Under the pieces are notes generated by a model. It saw nothing but the letters and a program-made list of their open reading frames with translations. It was not told the origin of the DNA and made no database searches. This document shows, one piece after another, positions 34,668 through 43,414 of a stretch of DNA of 64,000 nt (its first letter is position 1; every line of letters begins with the position of its first letter). This DNA comes from Brevibacterium aurantiacum (GTDB taxonomy: Bacteria > Actinomycetota > Actinomycetes > Actinomycetales > Brevibacteriaceae), in NCBI RefSeq assembly GCF_900169065.1, contig NZ_FXZB01000002.1, positions 162,594 through 226,593 on the forward strand, in the 5' to 3' direction. The position numbers were made by a program, and so were the translations under genes.

Positions 34668-37238
34668 TTACTTGATGTCGACGGTGTTGACGATGGCGCG
34701 GAATCCGCCCTCGTCCTGGGGCAGCTCGGTGACCCAGAGAATCAGGTTGTCGGTTTCGACGTCATCATCGAGTTTGATCGTGACGCCATCCGAGTCGAAC
34801 TCCCCTTCGCCCACCTTCTTTGCATCCTCAGGGTCGGAACCATCGCGAATCTCGAAGGTTCCCCCCGAGTTCGAAGACTTGACCTTGACCTCTTTCACCG
34901 TGGTCTTGTCTTCGAGTTCGAACAGCAGACCGACGCCGGACTTCAGGTTGCCGAAGGACGCCGAGTTGTAGCGGTCGGTGCGCCAGGACCCGTCGGTGTT
35001 GGGAACGACATCCTGAGCCTGGTCGTCGTTCTCCTCATTGTCGCCTTCGGGATCCAAAGCTGTGACCTTATCGATCTTCGGAGGTTTGGCCTGAGGTTCC
35101 TCTGTCTTCTTGTCTTTGCCGTCATCCGTGTCTGCCGGAGCCGAGGTTTCAGCGACTGGGTCGGGGTTCTCTTCGCCTGAGTTGAAGCTGAAGACGGCGA
35201 TCGAGATGACGATGGCGGCGATGACCACCAGCGCGAGGACTAGCCAGGCGAATGGCCTTCGGGTGTTTTTAGGGTCCTCGTCCGAGCCGTCGCCGGTGTT
35301 CGTAGGCCCGCCTGGCGCTGCACCTGCACCGCCGGCCGCTGCATCCGCAGACCCTGCTGCTGCACTCCCTGCGCCAGACTTCTTCGCCGGTGCATCTGAG
35401 TTCGCTGTGCTGCTGCCGGTCGAGGCTCCTGCCGTTGCAGATTGCTTTTTGCCCGCGGACTGTTTCTTTCCTGCGGCCTGTTTTTTGCCTGCGGAACCGT
35501 CCGCTTTCGAAGCACCGGCAACCGCAGCTGCACCGGCGGCGCCGACAGCCGCCGCACCCGCGGCACCTGCAGCCCCTGCCTTGCCGGAGCGCGAGTTGTC
35601 GTCGGACTGCTTATCGGGCGAGACCGCGGGAACGGGAGCAGTCGTCCGAGCCGACTTGGTGTCTGAATCATCGACCGAATTGGGCGAGAGCCTGCGCACC
35701 TGCTTGGGCGGCGTGGAGGTGCTGGCCTCTTGCCGCTTACTTGCCGACGAGGCCTCGAGCGCGGCGATGCGCCGGCGGGCTTCGTCTTCCTTGGCCTTGG
35801 CGATGCGGCGTTCGCGTTCGTACTCGCGCAGCTGATGCTCGCGCTGCTGCTCATTGGTCTCGAACATCCCGCCCAGGAACCACGACCCGTCATCGTCTTC
35901 GTCCATGATGGCTCGAGTGTCGTTGTCGTCCCCGTCCATGATGACTCGGGTGTCGTTGTCGTCCTCGGCCTCTTCAACACTGTCCTCGGAGACGATGTCG
36001 AGTGCCTGAGTATCGGGATCCGAATCCTGAGCATCACGATTCATGATCGGAGAGGTCAGATTCTCGTCATACTCGTGATCGGCGTACGCGGAGTACTCCG
36101 AATAGGTCTGCTCCGGCTCCCATTCCTCCCAGTCCTGGGCGGCATTGTCGAGCTGGTCCTTACCGATGGGGAAGCTGGATGCCTCACGCATCTGCATCCG
36201 ATCCGCATACTGTCCCGTCGTCTTTCCGACGACTCCCACAGCCAGTCCGCGAGTTCCCGGACGGGTGATGCCGATGCGAACCAGAGCTGCCTTGACCTGG
36301 TCGTCGCTGGCGGTGTTCGCAGGGGCCGAACCGATCGATGTCGATCGTGGTGCGGGCAGACTCGTTGCCTCGTCGAAGCTGCGGGGTGACTGGTTGAAGA
36401 CGCTGTCGTTGTCGAGCACCGGTGCACGGTTGACGTAGCGCAGCAGCTCGGCATCCCACTCATCCAGGTAACCCAGCACCTCTGCCACTGATCCCGGTCC
36501 CGGATCAGATCCGGTGAGGATTCCGCTGACGAAGTCATCGAGTTCATTGGAGATCTCGGGATTGAGAGCCTTGGCGCGTGCGATGCGGGAGTTCTCACGA
36601 CCGGCGGCGGGGATCCCGTTGAATGCTTCCTCAGACGGCCAATAGCCGGTGATGGCGGCATAGAAGAGCCGAATGAGCCCCAGTGCATCCTCGCGTGAGG
36701 CCTTCGTCGGCGTATAGTCCTCGGGCGAAATGACCCCGGTGCCCAGAGCCAGGGCGGCATCGATGCCGATGCCGGAGACCAGAACGGTGCCCTTGGTCGT
36801 GATTCCCACCGTGTTCGGGCGCAGGAACATATGGAACAGGCCGCGTCGGGCGGCGGTGACGAGAACCGTCCCGATCTCGCCGATGAGAGCGCAGGCGGCA
36901 TCGATGGGAAGCGGTGATTTGGGCAGGATCTCACTCAGTGGCGTGACGGCGATGCGTTTGGACACGACATAGTCGAGTCCGTTCGAATGGCCGACGTCCA
37001 AGGTCGGGGCAATGCGATGATCGCCGAGGATGGAGACCCGTCGCGCTGCCTCGAGCACATCCGTGGATCCATCGGCATCGGCGACGTGGATGAGCACAGG
37101 TTCATCGAGGATGGCATCGAGGGCTGTGCACACTGCCCCCGCTTGCGGTTTCTCCTCGAGCCAGCGACGGTCGACCGTTGATACGACGTAACGACCGGCA
37201 ACTACCATGCCGGGTTCGATATCGATCAGGGTGACCAC
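34668..37238 (-). CDS. MurJ-associated pseudokinase with extracytoplasmic discoidin-like domain
   Basis: The 856-residue protein has a protein-kinase-like N-terminal domain (about 13-280) without catalytic residues: the ATP lysine strand reads VLIHV, HRD is replaced in GLFHMFLRPNTVGI, and DFG by SGIGIDA. There follow a charged coiled-coil-like region (EHQLREYERERRIAKAKEDEARR), an Ala-rich linker with GKKQ repeats, one membrane helix near 663-685 and a C-terminal domain resembling a discoidin/carbohydrate-binding fold. In mycobacteria the same pseudokinase is fused to MurJ; here it is separate. The GTG start nearly overlaps its GGAGG, so the true start is uncertain. Confidence 0.82.
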   Translation of the reverse strand: MVTLIDIEPGMVVAGRYVVSTVDRRWLEEKPQAGAVCTALDAILDEPVLIHVADADGSTDVLEAARRVSILGDHRIAPTLDVGHSNGLDYVVSKRIAVTPLSEILPKSPLPIDAACALIGEIGTVLVTAARRGLFHMFLRPNTVGITTKGTVLVSGIGIDAALALGTGVISPEDYTPTKASREDALGLIRLFYAAITGYWPSEEAFNGIPAAGRENSRIARAKALNPEISNELDDFVSGILTGSDPGPGSVAEVLGYLDEWDAELLRYVNRAPVLDNDSVFNQSPRSFDEATSLPAPRSTSIGSAPANTASDDQVKAALVRIGITRPGTRGLAVGVVGKTTGQYADRMQMREASSFPIGKDQLDNAAQDWEEWEPEQTYSEYSAYADHEYDENLTSPIMNRDAQDSDPDTQALDIVSEDSVEEAEDDNDTRVIMDGDDNDTRAIMDEDDDGSWFLGGMFETNEQQREHQLREYERERRIAKAKEDEARRRIAALEASSASKRQEASTSTPPKQVRRLSPNSVDDSDTKSARTTAPVPAVSPDKQSDDNSRSGKAGAAGAAGAAAVGAAGAAAVAGASKADGSAGKKQAAGKKQSAGKKQSATAGASTGSSTANSDAPAKKSGAGSAAAGSADAAAGGAGAAPGGPTNTGDGSDEDPKNTRRPFAWLVLALVVIAAIVISIAVFSFNSGEENPDPVAETSAPADTDDGKDKKTEEPQAKPPKIDKVTALDPEGDNEENDDQAQDVVPNTDGSWRTDRYNSASFGNLKSGVGLLFELEDKTTVKEVKVKSSNSGGTFEIRDGSDPEDAKKVGEGEFDSDGVTIKLDDDVETDNLILWVTELPQDEGGFRAIVNTVDIK

Positions 37239-37263
37239 CTCCAGAGGGGCTTCAGTGCGCAGG

Positions 37264-38877
37264 CTATTTTCTTAGTTTTCCAGCAACGACGCCAATAATC
37301 GAATGCAACTCTCTGACTTTCAGCAAATAACATGCTCCCAGGAAGACAATGAGCATGAGTGTGCCGACGGCGGCGGTGGAGACGAAAGCCTGCCACTGGC
37401 CCGACAGAGCGAAGTCCGGGAAGAAGAAGAGAAGACCGTAACCGGCAATTCCGGCAATCAAGGCTGCTACCAAGAACTTCATATGGGCGGTCAGGATCCC
37501 GCGGAGATCAATGTCGCCGAGGCGTTTCTTCAAGAGCGTGAACGACAGGATCATGGCGAGGAGATAGCCCAGACTCATCGCCAGGCCGATGATGGCCACC
37601 GTGACCGAATTCGGGAAGATCGAGGCCGAGAGCACCAAAAGGGATTGGAAGATCACCTGTGGAAGTTGGATGAAGAACGGCGTCTTCGCATCCTCATAGG
37701 CGTAGAAGACCCTCTGTGCCAGGTAGTTGGCACTGAAGGGAATGAGCCCGAACACCATAGCGATGATGACGAGCCCAACTGCCATTGCCTGTTCGCGGCC
37801 GTCGCCGGCGATGATCATCGCCACGGGCGAGGCGAGGACGATGAGCGCTGCCACGGCGAAGGAGTTGATGAGGCCGACCATGCGCACACCCATGGAGAAG
37901 TCGCCGACGACCGCCTCGGTGTCCTTGTTTGCGGCATTCTTGCTCAACGAGGTGAACAGTGCCGTGGCCAGCGATACCGCGATGAGCGAGTGCGGGAGCA
38001 TGAAGACGAGATAGCCGTAGGAATACGCGGCGTTTGAGGCATTGCCCTCACCCGGGACGGAGGCTCCGGCAGCGACGCGGGAGATGATGAGGAAGCCGAT
38101 CTGTCCGATGAGCATGGCCGAGAAGGTCCAGAACGCCACCTTTCCTGCTGTGGCCAGACCGACCCCGCGGAAGCCGAAGGTCGGCTTGTACTTGAACCCG
38201 ATGCGCTTGAGCGGCCAGATCAGGATGAGTGCCTGAGCGACGACTCCCAACGTGGCTGATCCCGCCAGGAGAGCGATCATGCCCGGATCCCAGGTGCTCA
38301 GCCCATGCGGAGACGCTTTGTCCGTGCCGAACATCAGGATGAAGACCAATAGACCCACGATGGCCACGACGTTGTTGAGCACAGGTGCCCACATGTACGG
38401 ACCGAACGAGGACTTGGCGTTGAGTACCTGGCCCAGAAGCGTGTAGAGGCCGTAGAAGAACAGCTGCGGCAGGCACCAATAGGCGAACGCCGTCGCCAAG
38501 GCCATCTGATCCGGACCCCAGCCCGAGGAGTAGAGCCAGACGAGCAGCGGTGCGGCCAGGGTCGCGATGAGGCCGACCGCCGCCAGAATGAGGAACGCCA
38601 AGGTCAGCAGACGGTTTGTGTAGTCTTCGCCCCCGTCCTTCCTCTTCGACGCCCGAACGAGCTGCGGGACGAGGACGGCATTGACAACACCGCCAGCCAG
38701 CAGCATGTACAGGGTGTTGGGCACCTTGTTGGCGACATCGAAGGCGTCGGCCTGAACCGCGGTGACCCCGATCGCCATTGCGAGCAGCGACGCCTTGACT
38801 AAGCCCAAAATGCGCGAGGTCAGGGTACCTGCGGTCATAATGGCCGAGGATTTGGCCAATGATGAAAGATTGGACAA
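37264..38877 (-). CDS. murJ: Lipid II flippase MurJ (MviN)
   Basis: The 537-residue protein has about 14 membrane helices and the MviN opening SSAIMTAGTLTSRILGLVKASLLAMAIG, the groove segment VPNTLYMLLAGGVVNAVLVPQLVRA, and later RVFYAYEDAKTPFF. It belongs to the MOP exporter superfamily and flips lipid II across the membrane for peptidoglycan synthesis. It lies 25 bases from the pseudokinase and 3 bases from the DUF6049 gene, so all are on one transcript. It lacks a C-terminal kinase-like extension. Confidence 0.95.
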   Translation of the reverse strand: MSNLSSLAKSSAIMTAGTLTSRILGLVKASLLAMAIGVTAVQADAFDVANKVPNTLYMLLAGGVVNAVLVPQLVRASKRKDGGEDYTNRLLTLAFLILAAVGLIATLAAPLLVWLYSSGWGPDQMALATAFAYWCLPQLFFYGLYTLLGQVLNAKSSFGPYMWAPVLNNVVAIVGLLVFILMFGTDKASPHGLSTWDPGMIALLAGSATLGVVAQALILIWPLKRIGFKYKPTFGFRGVGLATAGKVAFWTFSAMLIGQIGFLIISRVAAGASVPGEGNASNAAYSYGYLVFMLPHSLIAVSLATALFTSLSKNAANKDTEAVVGDFSMGVRMVGLINSFAVAALIVLASPVAMIIAGDGREQAMAVGLVIIAMVFGLIPFSANYLAQRVFYAYEDAKTPFFIQLPQVIFQSLLVLSASIFPNSVTVAIIGLAMSLGYLLAMILSFTLLKKRLGDIDLRGILTAHMKFLVAALIAGIAGYGLLFFFPDFALSGQWQAFVSTAAVGTLMLIVFLGACYLLKVRELHSIIGVVAGKLRK

Positions 38878-38880
38878 GTC

Positions 38881-41211
38881 CTACCTCGTTTCCGATTCGT
38901 CGTTCTTCGCGCGGGCCATCGCATCAGCCAGCTGCTGTTCGGGGATCTTCCTGCGGCCGCGGGAGATCGTCTTGATCAAGCCGATCACGAATACGGCGGC
39001 CAGTGCCAATCCGACGACCGCCGTGCCGATGTTCTCCCAGTCGGCCCGCACTCTGACAAGCAGCGTCTCGTCCTTCGGCAGAACGACGTCATCGGTGGCG
39101 ACCATCTCGATCGTCGTCGGCACGTCGGCGTTTGCCAGGCCTTTGACCGGAACGTCGACGCGCATGGTCTCCTCAGCTGGCACGACCACGGTTTCTGTGG
39201 GTTCGGCCCGCAGCTGCGGGGTATTCGGCTTCATCCGGATGCTCATCTTCGCCTCGGCGGAGGAATCGTTGACGATCGTCACCGGAATGGTCGTCTCCTC
39301 ACCGGTGACCAGCAGCACCGAGGAGCCCTTCTCGAGATGGATGCTGTTCCTCACCTTCTCACTCGACGCCTGAGCCTCGTCAGCGCAGCGAGTCGCATTT
39401 CCACCGAGCGTCCATGCCACCGAGGTGCAGCTGAGCAGTTCGCGGTCCAGCCGAACATTCGCTCCCGCCGGATCGGAGAACACACTGTTGAACTTCCTCT
39501 GCGTGGTCCGAGTCTCGGCCAGGCTCTTCACGGTCTTCGAGCCGATGGTCTTCGCATCCGTTCCCGTCTGCAGCACGCCACGGGGCACGACGTCGGTATC
39601 GAGGAGCTCATCGATGCCCGAGGGGTCGACCCACGGGGCGTCTGCGACGGCCCCGACCGTCTGCTCCCAGTTCGCCGAGGCGGCTGTGCGTGGCATGGGC
39701 AGCAGCAGGTGCCGTGTCCGGTAGGGGGCCTCGGCCTGGATCGCAGCGGTCGTTGCGACCAATTCCGAGATCCCGGAGGCCGGATGGTCCGAGTCGGCTA
39801 CCTGAGCGCTCTGCTTCGCCAGAGCCGAATCGCTGATCAGAGTGTCGATCGACGACTGAGCATCGGAGGTGAGTCGGGTCTTCGAATGGGCGTTGTCGTG
39901 GACGCCACCCAGAGAGGGCTGCTGGGTGTTGTCGAGGATCACTGCCTTGTCCCCGGCTTTGGCGAAGGCGGCCAGGTCAGAACGCTGAGCGGAGCCGGCG
40001 ATGGGCCAAGCGATGTCGGTCTTGGCCTTCGGCAGGACATCCTTGACGATCATCCGCTGCTTCCGTGCGAAGGTCCCCAGGCTCTTCAGATCGCCCTTGC
40101 GCAGAGTCGTCTGATCGGGATCTCCGAAGGGCAGAGCGATGACGGTGTGCGACTGTGCCTCGTCAAGGAAATCCTGATACCAGGTGTCGAGGCGCTTGCG
40201 CTGCTCTTCCTGGGCCTTCAACTCATCGGCGGTGAGCCCGTCGGCACTGCCCTGATCATCGGAGTTCGCACCAGGGTCGGTGTCCTGGGCATCGGGTCCT
40301 GCGGTCGCCGTTTCGGTGTCCTGCGGAGTGGGTTCGTCGGTCTCCTCGGGATCCGACCCTTCATCCTCGGAAGCTGGGTCGGCAATCGCGGCCTCGAAGG
40401 AGGCGATGACCCTGGGGTCGACTGCGATGCCCACTCCAGGATTGTCGAGCACGTTCCTGATCGCGGTCAGGGAACCGCCCTTGCCGATCGCCTTGTCGAG
40501 TTCGTCGGGATCGATGATCCCGTCGGTGGTGTGAGCCGGAAGCGTCACCGGGGCGAGCATGCTGACCTTGGTCTTGTCGAACTTCGGGCTCGGATACCAG
40601 GTGGAGAATCCGACTTCTGAAGCCAGACGTCCGGTGTCATCACCGAGCTGCACACTCAGGCCGCGTGGACCCCAGGCCGAGACCGGAGAGGACTTCTGCA
40701 GCCCCAACTCATCGGCTGGGACGGAGAACGTGAATTCCGAGGAGGACCCGGCCGCGATCTCTTTGTCGAAGGCGGTGTCCACCTCAGTCATCGGATCTGC
40801 GTCCTCGGCCGAGTCCTGCCCGGCGTCCTCTGACTTCTCGCGAGCATCGGGGCCGTCGTTCTCGATGTCAGCGACCAGACGGTTCCGGGACTGATCGGTC
40901 TTCCAACTCTGGATCTTGCGTCCGGAGTTGAGCTTCTGTGTGGACATCGCCAGAGCCAGATTGGGATCGGAGATCGCCTGATCTGTGGGATTTGTGATCG
41001 TGCCGCGCACCGTGAGCGTGCCCTTCTCATCCACCCATGGTGTGACCTCGTCGAGGGTGATCGAGACCTCGGCGTCGCTCGAATCGGTGTTCGTCGCCGC
41101 ACGTGCGGGGTCTGCTCCACTCATGAGCGGGACAGCGAAAACTGACCCTGCGAGCAGCAGGACTGTGCTCAGCAGGGCGAGGAGGAAACGCATATGGCTG
41201 ATGGGTTTCAC
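38881..41211 (-). CDS. DUF6049 family exported membrane-anchored protein
   Basis: A 776-residue protein with a signal peptide (MRFLLALLSTVLLLAGSVFAVPLMSGADPARA in the first 38 residues, given here by position rather than as a motif: hydrophobic core about 8-27), large extracytoplasmic beta-rich parts and one C-terminal membrane helix (GTAVVGLALAAVFVIGLI) followed by a basic cytoplasmic end. It is the positional homologue of mycobacterial Rv3909, next to murJ. Function unknown, presumably cell-envelope. An acidic low-complexity insert lies near residues 285-325. Its ATG overlaps the NUDIX stop by 4 bases. Confidence 0.8.
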   Translation of the reverse strand: MKPISHMRFLLALLSTVLLLAGSVFAVPLMSGADPARAATNTDSSDAEVSITLDEVTPWVDEKGTLTVRGTITNPTDQAISDPNLALAMSTQKLNSGRKIQSWKTDQSRNRLVADIENDGPDAREKSEDAGQDSAEDADPMTEVDTAFDKEIAAGSSSEFTFSVPADELGLQKSSPVSAWGPRGLSVQLGDDTGRLASEVGFSTWYPSPKFDKTKVSMLAPVTLPAHTTDGIIDPDELDKAIGKGGSLTAIRNVLDNPGVGIAVDPRVIASFEAAIADPASEDEGSDPEETDEPTPQDTETATAGPDAQDTDPGANSDDQGSADGLTADELKAQEEQRKRLDTWYQDFLDEAQSHTVIALPFGDPDQTTLRKGDLKSLGTFARKQRMIVKDVLPKAKTDIAWPIAGSAQRSDLAAFAKAGDKAVILDNTQQPSLGGVHDNAHSKTRLTSDAQSSIDTLISDSALAKQSAQVADSDHPASGISELVATTAAIQAEAPYRTRHLLLPMPRTAASANWEQTVGAVADAPWVDPSGIDELLDTDVVPRGVLQTGTDAKTIGSKTVKSLAETRTTQRKFNSVFSDPAGANVRLDRELLSCTSVAWTLGGNATRCADEAQASSEKVRNSIHLEKGSSVLLVTGEETTIPVTIVNDSSAEAKMSIRMKPNTPQLRAEPTETVVVPAEETMRVDVPVKGLANADVPTTIEMVATDDVVLPKDETLLVRVRADWENIGTAVVGLALAAVFVIGLIKTISRGRRKIPEQQLADAMARAKNDESETR

Positions 41212-41696
41212 TGCTCCAATCGGGCGACCATCGGACGGGCGGCGGCAACGATGCGACGCTCATTGGCGAATGAGAGCCGGGAGCGCAGATCGTTGAACGG
41301 AATCCACGCAGCGTCGATCGCTTCCTGGTCAGGATCATTATCCACGGTCAACGTCCCAGACCGTGCACGCAACAGGAAGTGGTGGACGAGTTTATGGATT
41401 CGGATTCCGGTCACCGTGAACCAGTAGTCGACGGTGCCAAGGGGGCAGACAATCTGCCCGAGGATGCCTGTCTCCTCTTCCACCTCACGGCGAGCCGCCT
41501 CGGCGGGGGTCTCAATTCCTTCGAGGTGACCCTTGGGAAGGCACCATTCGATCCGTCCTGCCCGGTTGATCCGGGCGATCACGGCCACGGTCAGTTCCGG
41601 GCGTGTGAAGTCGACGACGATGCCCCCGGCGGATATCTCCTCTACCGTGGTGCGACGAGACGCTCTGGGTCCCGGCTTGGGCATCGGTGTGGTCAT
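41208..41696 (-). CDS. NUDIX hydrolase (MutT4-like)
   Basis: The 162-residue product has a perfect Nudix box spanning about 56-78, starting GHLEGIETPAEAARR and ending EVEEETGI. SAGGIVVDF precedes it and LVHHFLLRARSG follows. Such proteins hydrolyse nucleoside diphosphates linked to another moiety. Position between the CCA transferase (divergent) and the DUF6049-murJ operon matches mycobacterial mutT4. It overlaps the next gene by 4 bases, so it is first in the operon. Substrate unknown. Confidence 0.88.
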   Translation of the reverse strand: MTTPMPKPGPRASRRTTVEEISAGGIVVDFTRPELTVAVIARINRAGRIEWCLPKGHLEGIETPAEAARREVEEETGILGQIVCPLGTVDYWFTVTGIRIHKLVHHFLLRARSGTLTVDNDPDQEAIDAAWIPFNDLRSRLSFANERRIVAAARPMVARLEQ

Positions 41697-41815
41697 TCTC
41701 CTACCTTAGTAGGCGATTCTTGGAAGTGTCGTGGGGCGCGCTCCCGGTAGGCTGGACTCGGCTAAAGATGAGTCGTCTCCGATCGGAACGGCACGGTAGA
41801 ACACGAAGGAGCTCG

Positions 41816-43303
41816 GTGGACCCGAAGACCGCGCACGCCCGTCTGTACGACAAGCTCGATGAGCTCGAGAACATTCTCGGGCCCCTGGGCAAGCGTTTCG
41901 CAGCGGCCGGATTCGAACTCGCACTCGTCGGAGGCTCCGTCCGCGACGCACTGCTGGGTCGTCCCATGCCCGATCTCGACTTCACCACCGACGCACGCCC
42001 CGACGACATCCTCGCTCTCATCTCCGACTGGGTGGACACTCATTGGGACATCGGCCGGGAGTTCGGCACCATCGGCGCGATCAAATCCGGTGCGCAGATC
42101 GAGATCACCACCTACCGCGCCGAGGCCTATGATCCGGAATCGCGGAAGCCGACGGTGCAGTTCGGCACAGACCTCGACGCTGATCTGGTCCGACGCGACT
42201 TCACGATCGGCGCAATGGCGATTCGACTCCCGGCGATGACCTTCGTCGACCCGTTCGACGGCTTCACCGACCTCGTCGAGGGTGTCATCCGCACCCCGGG
42301 CACCGCCGCGGATTCGTTCTCCGATGATCCCCTGCGCATGATGCGCGCCGCACGATTCACCGCTCAGCTGGGTCTCGATCCCGTCGCCGAGGTGGAAGCG
42401 GCGATGCGTGACATGGCCGATCGGATCGCGATCATCTCCGCCGAACGCATCCAGGTGGAGCTGTTCAAGCTGATGACCGGCATCGACCCGGCCGCGGGCA
42501 TCGATCTGCTGGTACGCACCGATGTCGCTGATCATGTTCTGCCCGAAGTCGCCGGCCTGCGGCTGGAGACCGATGAGCATCATCGCCACAAGGACGTCTA
42601 TCAGCACTCACTGACCGTGCTGCGCCAGGCCGTCGAGCTCGAAGAGCAGTACGCGGCCAAACAGCGCGAAGCCGGGTTGAGCGCCGATGATCCCAACCGC
42701 CTCGTCGTGCCGGACTTCGTCGTCAGGTTCGCTGCTCTCATGCACGATGTCGGCAAACCCGCGACCCGCAGGTTCCTGCCCGGTGGGGCCGTCACCTTCT
42801 ATCACCACGATGCCGTCGGTGCGAAGCTGACGGCGAAGCGGATGAAGGCGCTGCGCTTCGACAAGGACACGACCAAGGCTGTCGGCCGCCTCGTCGAACT
42901 GCATCTGCGCTTCTACGGCTACGGCGACGCCGGCTGGACCGATTCTGCGGTGCGCCGCTACGTCACCGATGCCGGTCCACTGCTCTCCCGCCTGCACATC
43001 CTCACCCGGGCAGACGTGACCACCCGGAACAAGAAGAAGGCCGATCGGCTCGCCTTCGCCTACGACGATCTGGAGCACCGGATCGAGAAGCTCAGCGAAC
43101 AGGAGGAGCTGGCAGCGATCCGTCCCGACCTCGACGGTCGCCAGATCATGGCCATCCTCGACATCAAGCCCTCGCCGCTGGTGGGCAAGGCCTACAAGCA
43201 CCTGCTCGAGGAGCGGATGGAGCACGGCCCGCTGGGGCAAGAGCGCGCCGAAGAGGTTCTGCGGCAGTGGTGGGCCGAGAACGGGCCTGCGGAACAGCCT
43301 TAG
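41816..43303 (+). CDS. CCA-adding enzyme / tRNA nucleotidyltransferase
   Basis: The 495-residue protein has the class-II nucleotidyltransferase head (ELALVGGSVRDALLG, then MPDLDFTTDA with the catalytic aspartates), the RNA-binding neck LRMMRAARFTAQLG, and an HD domain (HHRHKDVYQHSLTVL, MHDVGKPATR). The neck and body make it a CCA enzyme of the PcnA/Rv3907c type. None of the tRNA genes here encodes CCA, so such an enzyme is needed. I use GTG 41816 with AAGGAG close upstream; ATG 41768 is an alternative. Confidence 0.9.
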   Translation: MDPKTAHARLYDKLDELENILGPLGKRFAAAGFELALVGGSVRDALLGRPMPDLDFTTDARPDDILALISDWVDTHWDIGREFGTIGAIKSGAQIEITTYRAEAYDPESRKPTVQFGTDLDADLVRRDFTIGAMAIRLPAMTFVDPFDGFTDLVEGVIRTPGTAADSFSDDPLRMMRAARFTAQLGLDPVAEVEAAMRDMADRIAIISAERIQVELFKLMTGIDPAAGIDLLVRTDVADHVLPEVAGLRLETDEHHRHKDVYQHSLTVLRQAVELEEQYAAKQREAGLSADDPNRLVVPDFVVRFAALMHDVGKPATRRFLPGGAVTFYHHDAVGAKLTAKRMKALRFDKDTTKAVGRLVELHLRFYGYGDAGWTDSAVRRYVTDAGPLLSRLHILTRADVTTRNKKKADRLAFAYDDLEHRIEKLSEQEELAAIRPDLDGRQIMAILDIKPSPLVGKAYKHLLEERMEHGPLGQERAEEVLRQWWAENGPAEQP

Positions 43304-43414
43304 GCACCACCCCGCCTGTTGTCCTCCTCACAGCAACTGATAGCTTCGTAAATCGCGTATGTTTGTGCTTGTCGTCACATGATGTGGCGCAGGCGACGAT
43401 GTGAGGAGATCCGG

